A stretch of 64,000 bases of DNA from contig JADLZK010008219.1 of NCBI GenBank assembly GCA_015847255.1, positions 434,001 through 498,000 on the forward strand. The letters are read 5' to 3'. Below are positions 11,640-22,559 of the stretch, piece after piece. Numbering within the stretch: the first letter of the stretch is position 1; each line of letters begins with the position of its first letter. The notes under the pieces were generated by a model, which saw only the letters and a list, made by a program, of their open reading frames with translations, was not told where the DNA came from and searched no databases. This stretch comes from Hyparrhenia diplandra (taxonomy: Eukaryota; Streptophyta; Magnoliopsida; Poales; Poaceae). The position numbers and the translations under genes are program-made.

Positions 11640-12001
11640 GCCTCCGCTGCTGATGCTCGTCGAGCCACCGCCGGGCTCCCACTTCCCAACACCTACTGCA
11701 GCGCTGAAGTTATTCATCCCGATCCATTTCGCTGTGCTCTGCTCTCTGCTTCAGCTGCGGCAAAACAACGAACACCTAGCTTGCAACAATGCAAGAGGGC
11801 TGCTCAACAGCTCGTTGTGTGTGGGGCGGATAGCATGTGAGGATACGGAGTGAGAGTGAGGACGAGAGAGAGGAGAAGAAGAGTGCAGTTCCACCCGCCG
11901 CCGCCGCGCTTTACTTCCCGTGGCCTCGCCGGTGCGGTGAAAGCACCAACACAAATCGATTGCATATTCGTTTGTCATGTGATGCAGGCACAGAGGGAAA
12001 C
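11640..12001. repeat. Intergenic segment repeated at 23.2, 49.1 and 62.0 kb
   Basis: The run TCGTCGAGCCACCGCCGGG, CCAACACCTACTGCAGCG, GAAGT(T/C)ATTCATCCCGATCCA and the following GCAATGCAAGAGGGCTGCT recur at about 23220-23520, 49085-49380 and 62045-62370. No protein is consistently encoded. The segment marks one end of the tandem duplication module. Confidence 0.7.
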
Positions 12002-12423
12002 AAAGGGCGTGTTTGATATGGGCCAAAAACACCCGGCCAGGCCCGTGGGATGCAGGCGCCGGTGTTTGATAACACTGGCTCTGTTCCCCAGCCATGCCCT
12101 AGCGATGCAATTTACCTTCTCTCTCCTGGCTCGCGCCGCACACTCCTCCGTTTCGTTCTCCTCCGGATCGCGAATCTTGGGCGTCGGCGGTGGCTCTCGG
12201 CTCGCGCGGGCGATGGGAAACTTCGCGCGCGCTTCTACCCGCCATTGCCTTCCTCCCGTCTCCTCTCGCCTCTTCTTCCAAACCCCTAGCCGCTCCCGCC
12301 GAGTTACCGTCGACGAGGGGCGTCATTGCCGGCGGCGTCGGTGGGCTTCCCCGGGCTTCCTCTTGCCCCTCCTCGTGTGGATCTCGTCCAGGCGGCGCGG
12401 CTCTCGCGGGCTCCGGAGAGATC

Positions 12424-12495
12424 GGTCTTCTTCCTCTTCCGCTACGCCTCCGGTGAGGCGGTCTTCTTCCTCTTCTGATCCGTCTCCGGTGAGGC
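12424..12495. repeat. Two tandem 36-bp units in a GC-rich exon-like stretch
   Basis: GGTCTTCTTCCTCTTC, then GCT/TGA variants, then CTCCGGTGAGGC repeat twice, with a third partial unit from 12496. The unit length is a multiple of three. It lies in the GC-rich left part of the 12005-16662 element, followed by a possible splice donor at GAGGTGAAATCC near 12603. No known protein is recognised. Confidence 0.7.
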
Positions 12496-13449
12496 GGTCT
12501 TCTTCACATGGTGCTGGTGGTCTGTGGTGAGGCCGGTGCTCGTGGATCTACTTCCCCGTCGAGGTCTCCTTCCTCCACCCCAACACCGTCTCCGGCTGAC
12601 CCGAGGTGAAATCCACGATTTCTCCCCCATTTTTTTTGGTTGCTTGGTCACTGGTTGGTCAGATCTGTTTAATGTTGATTCATGTTGCCTTATTATACAT
12701 GATTATATCTCGTTAAGAGGCCTACCGGCTGTTTTTGGCCCTTATCAAACACGCCCTAGTTGATTCATACCTGATTATGCCTGATTCATGGCCAATGATG
12801 CTAAATAATCATGCCTGAGGTGGTTCCTGCATTTGTGATTGTTGTGTTTTTGATGGTGTTCATCGAGACCGTAGGAAACATCCATACCAGGCTTAACATG
12901 CCCTTCTACTTTTGCTGTGCCTGGGTATGGATGCTACCACGTTCTTCATGGATATCATGACATTTTTATTAGTACCTCCTCAAAATGCCACCAATGATGC
13001 TTATGTACAAATCTGTTTAAGTAACCTGAGGCCTGTTTTTATTGTAGCCTGTGTTTATTTGGCCTATGATGCAGTCTTCCTAATGTAAGGTGCCAAAACA
13101 TGGTTGGTAATTATTGTTACTTGATTCATGTTAGTCATCAAGTGTTGAGGGAGCATCTACAGGACTGCAACCATTAGCCTCGGCCTAATAGGATGGCATC
13201 CTGTGGTTGGGCTTCTCAACACTCCATGCCTGATATGAGATATACTATCATGCTGAGGCCCTTTCTCTTCTTTTGAAGCAATTTTTGTCATTTTGAGGCA
13301 CTGTTCTCCCTTCTTTTAAGACATCTATGCACATCACAAGAAAACTGTACATTTTTGTTTGTATTGCCTGTGTTTGTTGGCTGCATAGTTGTCCTAACCA
13401 TGTTATAAGGTCTTGTGCCTCTCCCTATCTCCTCACTACTTCTCAAACC

Positions 13450-13533
13450 TTGCTAAAGTGAAAGAACATTGAGCTCCTCACTTCTTGAGCTTAGAGGAAC
13501 AAGTGAGGGGCTCAATGTTCTTCTCTTTAGCAA
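13450..13533. ncRNA. 84-nt near-perfect fold-back (miRNA-precursor-like hairpin)
   Basis: The left arm begins TTGCTAAAGTGAAAGAACAT and continues TGAGCTCCTCACTT. The right arm is its reverse complement over about 34 positions, with two mismatches and one bulge, and the loop is about 16 nt. Such a stem fits a small-RNA precursor or the ends of a tiny nested fold-back element. I do not recognise a known miRNA in it. It lies in the intron-like interior of the 12005-16662 transposon. Classification as ncRNA is tentative. Confidence 0.35.
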
Positions 13534-14227
13534 TTTGATACTACTTTGTTCCTATTTTCCCCCTTTTTTTGACCAATGATGCGACTAGATGTGTTTGATT
13601 TATTGAAAATTCCTATATAGGTTGATGGTCCATAGGGTTCATTGACCCCTTTTTCTCGCCAATGATCTTGCAAAGAAGCTTGATTTGTTCATTCATTCTC
13701 GTTTTGTTGAGGCACATGGGCCGATGATACCGCACCGTTGGGTTTGATTTAATGATTCCATCAAATTGCCGAGGCCACTTGTTTATTTTCTCGCATCCTT
13801 CTTTGTCACAATCGATAGGTGAGGTCGAGAGAGAAGGTAAATTGCATCCCCGAGGCATGGTGGGGCATGCAGGTTTGCAAACCTGTATTGTTTAGTCATG
13901 CCTCGCCATCAAAGCTTCTTTGTGAGACATCATTCAATCTGCAACACCAAGCTCTAGTAGCTTGAGATGATGGCAAAGAATGATGTCTGCAGGAGTTCCA
14001 TGGCAGGTATGAGTTCTCATGTAATGATCCCCCCCTTTTTGGCCTATGATGCAACCTTTACATGTTTGATGTGGCTTCATATTTTCTTTTGCCATGAAAC
14101 TAAGCCTAGTGGGCTCGCAAAACCGAGTATACTTGCAGGCTCCTACCGGGGTTTGTTTCATGGCGAAGGATATTGGTTGCCACCATTTTGCTTAAAAAAG
14201 TCGAGGCCACTTTTCCTTTTTGCATCT

Positions 14228-14995
14228 GTTGGCCCATGATGAATTGAATGGCAGTTTGTGAGGAAATAGACATTTGTTTACATGTTGTTCATCGAATCAC
14301 CTTGAAACTTGCATGCACAAGTTCTGTTTTTGTTCATTTGCTTGTGCTTTTCTTGAGTTCTTCAAACATGCAAGTATCTTGGGGATTTCATGGGCCCCAT
14401 GTGTTGTGAGAATCGCCATATTTTCGAGGCCTATGATGATTTCATAGAATCGTCGAGAAACTTACATGCCTCACTTCATCTTTGCCCGAGGCCGTAAGTT
14501 CCTCGATGATTCCATGGGCCCAATCTTCCCTGGTTGAGGCTTTGAGTGAATCTTTTACAAACACCCCACGATTTGCCAAAGTGAGGCTGCTCTCGGGGAG
14601 TTTGGAAGATTCACTCGAGAGCCTCCCTTTGGATCTTTTGTTGATTTCTCTTGCTTCTGTTGGCCCATGATGAAATGAATGGCAGCTTGTGAGGAATTAG
14701 AGATTTGTTTACATGTTGTTCATCGAATCAACTTGAAACTTGCATGCACAAGTTCCTATGTTGTTGTTTTGCTTGTGCTTTTCTTGAGGTCTTCAAACAT
14801 GCAAGTATCTTGTTGATTTCATGGGCCCCATGTGTTATGAAAATGTGCCATATTTCTGAGGCCCAATCTTCCTGGTTGAGGCTCTGATTGAATCTTTTAC
14901 AAACACCCCACAGTTGCCAAAGTGAGGCTGCTCTCAGGAGTTTGTGGAAGATTCACTCGCAGCCTCCCTTGGCAGCTATGACAGTTCTATTTGGA
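14228..14995. repeat. Direct tandem duplication of about 420 bp
   Basis: The first copy (about 14228-14655) and second (about 14658-14995) share TTGGCCCATGATGAA, GATTTGTTTACATGTTGTTC, CTTGAAACTTGCATGCACAA, CTTCAAACATGCAAGTATCT, TTTCATGGGCCCCATGTGTT, GAATCTTTTACAAACACCCC and GAAGATTCACTCG. The second lacks about 90 bp in the middle that the first has near 14430-14510. It lies inside the 12005-16662 element. Confidence 0.8.
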
Positions 14996-15577
14996 TCTTA
15001 TGGATATGATGATATTTCTGTTTTCCTCCTAGCCTACGATGAATGCATTGCCAAAATTTATGTGATCTCCCACTTGTTGAGGAACTGGGCATATGCACAT
15101 ATATTATTCATGATCGTCATCGAGACGTGGATCGACATCCATTCCCAATGCAATTGTTATCATCCAAAGATGACTTGTGGTGGGGTGGATGCCGGGCCAC
15201 GCCTTCATGGCCTTCATGACTTGTTACCGGTGAGAGAGATGTCTAGCTGTGGCCCCTAAGCTCCAAGTGGGGAGATGGTTAAGGAATGGCAATGCAACCG
15301 AGGCCTATGATGATTTCACAACTGTCTCCCTTCTTTTGTATTGGCCTATGATGAATTTTAATGGCAGCTAATGGCTTGTGAGGTAATGGGGATTTATTTT
15401 TATGTTGTTCATTGAATCATCAAGAGGATGCCATTTTTTCGAGGCCAAGCCCAATCTACCATCTTTGTTTTCATTTGTCTCCCTTCTATCTTTGGCCGGT
15501 GAGCACAATCATGTTCCTACAACATACCATATATCTTCTCATCTCATCACCTCTTATCTGGTTTTTTGAATGCAGTG

Positions 15578-15962
15578 ATGGCTTGGTATGTCGTGTACCG
15601 AGACAGGAGGGTTGGTGTGACCAGCTCATGGGCGCTTTGTGCAAGCGAGATCGGTGGGTTCCCAAACAACTTGCATCAAGCCTTTCCTACAAGACAAAGA
15701 GGCGGAGGTTTTCCTACTTGCGATTACATTTGGAGGTGACCAAGTCCCTCTTTTGGACCTTGACCCTCCAAATCCTCCCCAGGTTGCACCTGCTGACCAA
15801 GTCCCTCTATTGGACCATGCTCCTCCCCAGGTTGCTCCTAATGCACCTATGGTAGCTTCTCTTGTACCTATGGTTGTTGGAGGTTTCTACATTGTTTGTA
15901 TTCTTCTGGTGGTGGTGGTTGTTCTACTGGTGCTGGTCTTAGTAGTTCTCCTTCGCCGATGA
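15578..15962 (+). pseudogene. Viroplasmin/RNase H1 N-terminal-like domain with hydrophobic tail
   Basis: After an intron-like stretch ending TTTTTTGAATGCAG, the ATG at 15578 begins MAWYVVYRDRRVGVTSSW, then A.CASEIGGFPNNLHQAF. This resembles the small RNA-binding domain at the N-terminus of eukaryotic RNase H1, also called the caulimovirus viroplasmin domain (W-Y-V-V-x-x-G-R, S-W, V-x-G-F). A one-base frame change near 15700 moves to the frame KEAEVFLLAITFGG, then a repeated QVPLLD...PPQVAP segment and a strongly hydrophobic tail (IVCILLVVVVVLLVLVLVV) ending LLRR and a stop at 15960-15962. No RNase H catalytic domain is seen. It could be host sequence captured by the transposon or the element's own cargo. 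Confidence 0.5.
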
Positions 15963-16720
15963 TGATTTTTATAATGTTAGAGGTGGCATGTGTTTATCTC
16001 CATGGCCGATGATGCAGCTACATATAAAGTGAGGTGGCATGTGTTTATGTTCATTTGAAGGTAGTCATCAAGGCATGGCATACCTCCCCTTCCAAGCAAC
16101 CGAGTGCTTGCTAACATTCTGGATGGCTGGGAGGGGACGATGCCATGTCTCCATGGCTAGTTTCTGCTACCAAGGATTTTGTTCATGCCACCAATGAAGA
16201 TATTTTGCGCATCAAATTAGAATGTTGAGGCCAATTTGTATTGCTAATCTAGTTGTATCATCTAGCCCTTGACATTCGTAATTTGTGGACAACTCGCCAA
16301 TTGTTCAATGTAGACTGGTCAACTCAAACATTAAACTCAATGTTGTGATAATTTGCCATTTTTCGAGGCCATGATCATGTCTTATGCATTTTATTTGAGC
16401 TGTGTTCCTCTTGATGTTCAAAACCTGTTCAAAGTTGGGGTTGGGCCTGGCTGCAATCAAACACCATCTCAGGATGGTGGTTGATGGCGGTTGGGGTTGG
16501 GCCAGGCCGGCCAGGCTGAATCAAACACCAAAAAGGAAAAAAACAGGCTCCTGGGAGCCAAGTGTATCAAACACGGGCTTTGGCCCATGGGAGCCGGGCC
16601 AAGGCTGGCCTGGGCCTGCCTCGCAGACCTGGCCTCCCAGGGCCACGATATCAAACACGCCCAAAGTTATCAGTTCTTGGGGATATTGCGGTTTTGAGCT
16701 CCCTAGTAACTCATGTATTT

Positions 16721-17511
16721 GGGCCGGCCCAGATCGTCTTGGTCGCTCGTTTGAAGCAGAGCAGCAGCAACAACGGCTACCTAGGCTCCACCACATCATA
16801 TAACACCGACAACGTGTAACTCAGGAGCACACATGACATGAGCATACACCAAAGACGATGACAAAAGCACGGAATCAAAGGAAATCCGAATGTATTACAA
16901 ACACACCACACACGCCGTTGGCAATCGCTGTTTTCAATATGTATTACAAACTCTGCACAGCCAAGTGAGATTATATTTGTTCTTATTACATTACAAACAA
17001 TCAACCCAATTGGCCTCAAAGTGACAACCACAGTTTTTATCTTCATCGTTAGGCATCAGAGAAATGTGTGCTGGCAATTGTTAATGGCCAAGGTAGGAAT
17101 AACAGGACAAGTGTAATGCATGATATAAGAGGAACAAATTAACAAACCGGCAACCTGAGAATTCATGGGACTCACGGAGGCCTTCCAGTTCAGCGTGGCT
17201 GGGGTGTTGGTGGGCAAGCAAGTGGCGATGGTGGGTTGCCTCTTGACTTGAAATGGGTGAACGAAGAGTCTGAGGCACTCCCCAAGCCCAACATAAGCTG
17301 CCGACATGACTTCTTGGCCTTGAGGTGTCTGTTCGGAACATTGAAGTATGCCAACTATTAGAAAAAAAAAAACATAATTAGTCCAGGAGAATCGAGAATG
17401 AATCAATTGAGCCTTTACCTTGTCATTTCTTTTTCACACAAGTGGAAAGCCTAAAAAGCAAGTTCAATATTAGTAGAAGGTCTTCAAGCGGATGTGTGAA
17501 ATCTTTCAATA
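16721..17511 (-). other. 3' flank and predicted 3'UTR of copy B with 90-nt intron (17329-17418)
   Basis: This block (GGGCCGGCCCAGATCGTCTT, ATGTATTACAAACACACCAC, TTATTACA..ACAATC, GGAATAACAGGACAAGTG, GAGGAACAAA) recurs downstream of C, D, E and F. On the minus strand a donor (AAG then GTAAAGG) begins at 17418 and an acceptor GAACAG ends at 17329. The distance from the stop codon to the predicted exon junction is 93 nt, against 40-51 nt in the other copies, because of the 42-bp duplication at 17465-17548. Confidence 0.55.
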
Positions 17512-17548
17512 TTAGTAGAAGGTCTTCAAGCGGATGTGTGAAATCTTT
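17465..17548. repeat. Two tandem 42-bp units across the end of copy B
   Basis: The unit starting CAATATTAGTAGAAGG and ending GTGTGAAATCTTT is repeated exactly at 17465-17506 and 17507-17548. The copy nearer the coding region supplies the real C-terminus and the TAA at 17512-17514. The other copy therefore lies in the 3'UTR. Confidence 0.95.
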
Positions 17549-20500
17549 GGCCAGCTTTCTCCATCAGGTTCTCGGCAGTTCTTCTCCAAGATAGGGCAAC
17601 GCCATATAGTTATGCACTTTGGAGGGAGGACGGCAGATCTGGTAAAGATGTTATGTTGGGGCAATCAGAGATGTCAAGACTCTGCAGACTGGAGAGAAAT
17701 TTCAGATTTGTTGGCAAGGACTCCATTTTGCAATTCCAAAATTCCAGGCGCTTGACAGATGAGATATTTGTGGGTTCTTCAAATGTAATTGACGGCTCCT
17801 TGCAATCCCAAAGACAAAGATACGACGGTGCTTCAAACACTTCAGCCGTGAGCATGTGGTTGAGTAATACAGAGCTACTGACCTTGAGCGATTCTTGGAT
17901 ACGATACTGCGAGTTGCACTTTGCATTGAGGTTTGGAACACCTACCAGACGTAGGTCCTTAAGGTGCAGGGAAGACCAGCCTTCAAGAAAGTACAGATCA
18001 GGGAGACGAGATATATGTAATGATTCAAGGGAAGTCAGGTGGCAAATCGATAAGGATGGGGAGCTTCTGCAACTATCAATGGAAAGAGATTTCAGGTGTG
18101 GCAAGCTATTAATGAATGAATCAGCTGGAAGAATGCAACCAGATATCTTTGAGGCACTCAGCAAGGTTGAACAACATCAATTCTGCACCACGTGCCAACT
18201 CTAAACAAGGACAATCCCAACAGTTAATACTGGAAAGTGATGGAGCAGCATGTAAACCCCCCAGTGATCTGAGACACCAAGAAACACTAATTTGGAACCA
18301 CTTAAGCTTTAACAAACGCTGAAACACCTCTTCTGACGGAAGTGCAGTTAATGCCATATTATAATCCAAGTAGAGAGTTTCCAGTGAAGTGAGGCCACCA
18401 AGGCAAATAGCTAAAGCTTCATCTGTAATATTGCATGAGGAAAGAAAAAGTTCGCGTAGTCCTGATGGTAGAACTAATGGCAGCTCCATGGTCCTTCCAT
18501 AAATGACTCTAATCCTCTGCTCATGGCAAAAAAGCCATGCCTTGATGATATTTTCAATCACCGATATACGATCTCCTCCTTCCTCTAGAGCACATTCTAT
18601 AATTTTAAGATGTTTTGACAGATCATCATCCGTCGTGTTATCAAGCGCTTGAGATATGAACCGTCAAGTGATAGCACTCTCCTAATTTCTGATCCCGAAT
18701 CCACCTCCCACAGAGATGCAAGTTTTGGGGCCAAGTCATTTGTCTTCATTATGTTTGCCCTCGAGTCATGATGTCCTAGTTCAATGTTGGTGATAAACAT
18801 AAGCGGTGGGCACCCACGAATTGTCAACTCTGTTAGGCCTCTTTGGAAGATAAGATAGTGTCTTCAGTTTTGGAATATTATCTAGAAGCGAGACTAGAGC
18901 AATGTCGAAGGAGCTCTGTATCTGGTGGTAGGCCTTCGAGCAAACTGCAACTATCTAGTATAAAGCATTCCAAATTCTCAAAATAGGATCTCTCAAGTAA
19001 CCACCCAGGATATGTGTCAGATTTGTAGCCTTCGATTTTGAGCTTACTCAGTTGGGGTGGTGGTCTCAGACCTTCTAGAATATCCAAATGCAGAATATCC
19101 ATTGCATCAATGTCATTCTTAGAACTCCAAGCAAGCTTCAACTCTTTAAGGCGATTTTTCAGATATAGCTTTGACTCTAAGGCTTCATCCTTTGCAATGA
19201 CATTCTCAAGATTTTTACTATTAGGCGCCACCCAGCTCATTCAAGTCCTTGAGCATGTCGCAACTCATATCCTTGCTTACATTTGCCTGAAAAGACAAAT
19301 ATCTGTTGTAGAAGTAAGCCTACCAATGTTGGGAATTTGATCCTTGTACCATCCCGGATGCCGTAGCTTACTTAAATTGCAAACTTTGTCGGGCAACCTC
19401 TCCACCCTATAGTTTAACCGAAGTAAGCGTAAGTGGTAAAGAACACATAATGATCTAGGCAATTCGAAACCGATGTTCTCGCTGAGGTCCAAATACGAAG
19501 GTGCTTGGTGACCAACAGATTGAGGTAACTTCTTTGCTGTTGTAAAATGATAAATACAATACACGCAACTTCTTCGGGTTTCAGTAGCATCGATCAAAAA
19601 GAACACTTGCATCATCCATTATGGGATATATACGGATAACGATGCGTAAATGATGTAACTTGTTGATAAGTTGCTTATGCCTCTCGCATATCCTCAACAC
19701 AAACCGATAGATGTCGATTTGTGCATGGTATTTACGTCGCATTATCATCTTCTAATCTGAAGGCGGTCTTCTCTAGAGAGTGACTCGCCAAATCATGAAG
19801 GATATCATGCATGATATACGAAACGAGAACCCAATTGATGGAAGAAAGATCCGGTGACCATCTCGGTGAAGTAAACCCCCACGGCATCTTCCATTGTCCT
19901 ACTACTACTCAAATTGTGTGGATCAACAAACCCTTACGCAACCCAAAGGGCAACCAACTCATTACGTTGATATCTATGACCTTTAGGGAACAAGTCGCAA
20001 TACAAGAAGCACCTCTGTAGATTTGGATCCAACTTCTTATAACTCCACAACAGAGCTGCGAAGGGCTCACTTAAATCTTTGAGCTTTAGAGCGCTTTCCA
20101 TTCAAAGCAACATCTTTTTAGTGCTCAATCGGGAACCCAAAACTTTTTCTTTGCCAAAGGACACCGTCCAAGCCTTTTAGCAATCTCCTCTGCGGTATGT
20201 TCCGACTTTCTATCGCGAAGCTGGTCTCCAATTTTGCCCTGAGAGAATGCATGGTGTTTGAAGAGTGCCAAGAAATCAAAGCATCGTCCATGTTTTTCTA
20301 AATGAACAATTTGCTCTTGGTCACGACAAGCAAAGCGGTTGGAAGTGTTTCACGCCGAGAAGTTACCAAAACTTTGCTTCCGAGTGTTTAGAGACTAATG
20401 GATCCAAGAGTTGAAACCACTACGTCTCTTTGTCCGATTTTTCAAACCAAACGTCATCCAAGACAAGTAGGAATTTCTCGACTTCTCGCGGTATGTCATG

Positions 20501-21372
20501 TAATTTGCCTTTGGAGAGTATCAAGATTATCAATACATGGGCATTCCTCATTTGTTGCAGACTCAATAATCTGCCTTGTGTGATGACGGACATCAAGCTT
20601 TGCGTGAGATGCGAGACCCACATCGACATCAAAGCATTCTTCTATCCTCTTGTCATTGTAGACATCCGTGCTAAGGTGGACTTCCCCATTCCTCCCGCTC
20701 CAACAATGGCCAAACCGAGTACCTAGTTGAACTTGCCTCGTCATTTCTTTGTCTTGTCAAGAAGAAAATCTACTATACGATCACGATCCCCACATCACGA
20801 CCAAAAACTTTTGAAGTGGAAAGTGATGTCACCGCGTGGTCGGAGGAACAATTGTTGTTGGTACGGTGGCCACCACAAAACTGTAGTATTTCGGGTGGTA
20901 TCTTTGAGAAGATCACGGAGGTCCCTTGCTTCCGTCGGGATGGCCTTGAGCTCATTCATCTTGCTAATTAGCTTTCTATTGCCGGGGAGAAAGTTGCGTG
21001 CCCTACTCTTAGCAAAGACGAAGTGGCTTCGGGATGGTGGATGCAATGGAGGAGGTTTCATCCTCTCCCATCAAGGGATCCTTCCCACTCTTGGCCTCGC
21101 TTGAGGAGATTATACTCATGCTCGTCCAGCGAGATCCTCGGCCTCATAGTATGCTTCTTTGAGCCGCCGGAGCCATGCCTCCCGGCTTGCTCTTATGAGG
21201 GGCTCTTCTCGGCCGCTTGAATCACCCGGCTCGAGCGTGGCGGGGGCGTGGCTTCTAGTTCTTTGGAGCTCACGCACCATGTCCACACCGAGGTAAGCTG
21301 AAGCTTTAGTAAGAAGCTTGTTCACAATTGGCGATGCTGCCCACCTTAGGCCTGGGAGCACAAATTCGCCAT
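17512..21372 (-). pseudogene. Rp1-like: Rp1-like CC-NB-LRR resistance gene, copy B (frame-disrupted)
   Basis: Length (3861 bp) and domain order match a complete Rp1-family NLR. The start is the ATG at 21372. One base is missing right after it, since the protein reads EFVLPGLRWAASPIVNKLL only in the next frame. The coiled coil includes YLGVDMVRELQRTR and WLRRLKEAYYEAEDL. NB-ARC traces follow: a P-loop near 20680-20710 with broken frame, YNDKRIEECFDV, KFLLVLDDVWFEKS near 20440-20475, and a MHD site near 19805. LRR blocks at 19277-19615, 18878-19240, 18121-18561 and 17610-18164 contain RELFLSSCNITDEALAICLG and SSLQSLDISDCPNITSLPDL. The C-terminus is WPKISHIRLKTFY. Breaks are dense, several at CTG/CAG sites: GCTGAGG reads CTTTGAGG near 18148, and CACTGGAGG reads CACTTTGGAGG near 17618. 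Whether these are mutations or base-calling errors cannot be decided here. Confidence 0.88.
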
Positions 21373-22330
21373 GGAGCTGTAGTGGTTTTGCTTCCCCTTC
21401 TTTTATGAGTGAAGAGGGTCTTGGATGAAAAGGGCAAATTGAATTGATAATAGCACAAAATGGTTGGGTTTTGGAGGGACCCACGTCAGGGAAACGATGG
21501 GGAAGAAGATAGGACTGAAGACATTTTCTTCTCTCCTTTTTTTTTTTTTGTGTGTTTTCTATTTTATTTCCTCTTTTTGTTCTGGTAGGGGGTGAACTAA
21601 AGACTGGACGATGTAGGATGAGAGTGTGTCTGCTGTGAAGAAAAATAGGAATAAAATGGATGGATGATGGGAAGCTGGAACAAAGCTGTTTTTCTTCTAT
21701 TTGGGAGTATAGATGAGGTGATTCTGCTGAAGGGAAATAACTGATAAAGACATGAGTGGAAACCTGGATTCAGAAAGAGCGAGATAAAATTAGTGAAACT
21801 AGTAGGATAAACAAGCAAACCAATTGTTTTCCTTTCTCATGTATTCGAATGCAAGATACGGGAACACAGAAGGAAACACTACTAGCTACTATCAAGTTAT
21901 TATCACAAAATTAAGAGCAGAGATTAGAAATCTTACACGATTTTTTTTTAAAAAAAAAAAAAAAAATCAAGGGCGCTGATAAACAGAGAAAGAGTTGGCG
22001 GGCCGGCGTGAGACAACGAAAGTGCGAGGTCAGCAGAGCGGTGGGCTGGTGTGTGGAACCTGGAACCAAAGACAAGATAAAATTAGTGAAACTTGTAGGA
22101 AAAATAGGTACACTGATTGTTTTCCTTTCTTGTGTGTTCCAGATGCAAGATCCGGGAACACAGAGAGAAACATTAATAGCTAACAAGTTATTTAACACAA
22201 AATGACAAGTGGAGATTTGAGATCTTACATGAAGTAAAATCAAGGGCGCGATGAACAAAGTTGCGCGTCAATGGACGAGTGTGAGGTCGCCGGAGTGGTG
22301 GACTGGACCCTGGAACAAGTGCTGTGCTGC
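21373..22330 (-). repeat. 5' leader of copy B with two leader-exon units
   Basis: A TTTTCATCCAAG acceptor-like site precedes the ATG (about 21420-21430 on the plus strand). Two related units begin near 21829 and 22117 (TTTTCCTTTCTCATGTATTC and TTTTCCTTTCTTGTGTGTTC), each followed by CAAGAT, GGGAACACAGA, a donor-like GTGTAAGATTTC or ATGTAAGATCTC, and ATCAAGGGCGC. This is the same unit type as upstream of copy E and differs from the A/D type. A poly(T)/poly(A) block lies at 21943-21967. Confidence 0.55.
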
Positions 22331-22559
22331 AAGAGAATGAGAGTTGCCAAAAAAAGGGAGGCTCGGGTGGAGGGAAACAGTTGTGTTCTTTCAATGTGAA
22401 AATCAGAAAAGATGGAAAAAGGCACTGGCCTGCTGCAGTGCTGATTATTACTATTAGTTGCTAGTGGAGTGGGGATGGTTTTCTTAAAGTAGGCATATAT
22501 TAAAATCAGAAAGACACTCTCAGTCTAAAAGAAAGCCGTTTTAATTGACTATAAGTACA

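Larger units (their letters stand above)
12005..16662. mobile_element. 4.7-kb DNA transposon with 15-bp perfect TIRs, 3-bp TSD
   Basis: The ends are GGGCGTGTTTGATAT at 12005-12019 and its exact reverse complement at 16648-16662. AAA flanks both sides (12002-12004 and 16663-16665). Removing it restores the host run GGAAACAAAGTTATCAG, next to a stretch shared with the module near 23.55 kb and 62.4 kb. Both ends carry extra copies of (C/G)GTGTTTGAT inside the terminal repeat, for example near 12060 and 16570. A 3-bp duplication and a GGG-starting inverted repeat suggest a PIF/Harbinger-type element, although the target is normally TTA/TAA and here is AAA. No transposase is visible. The interior has a GC-rich exon-like left part, long T-rich intron-like DNA, a fold-back, a direct duplication and a viroplasmin-like reading frame. 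It is therefore non-autonomous and probably carries host sequence. Confidence 0.75.

Noticed and set aside
12100..12530. Candidate protein-coding gene start (MQFTFSLLARAAHSSVSF)
   Set aside because: It lies inside the transposon next to its left end, shows no known domain, and contains tandem 36-bp repeats. It is reported only as exon-like DNA.
17653..18204. Plus-strand open frame of 183 codons
   Set aside because: It is antisense to the conserved LRR of copy B. Equivalent plus-strand frames over the other copies are shadows of the same repeats.
21943..21967. Adjacent poly(T) and poly(A) runs forming a hairpin
   Set aside because: The paralogous sites read as plain A-rich sequence, so this is likely homopolymer expansion or sequencing error, not a functional hairpin.
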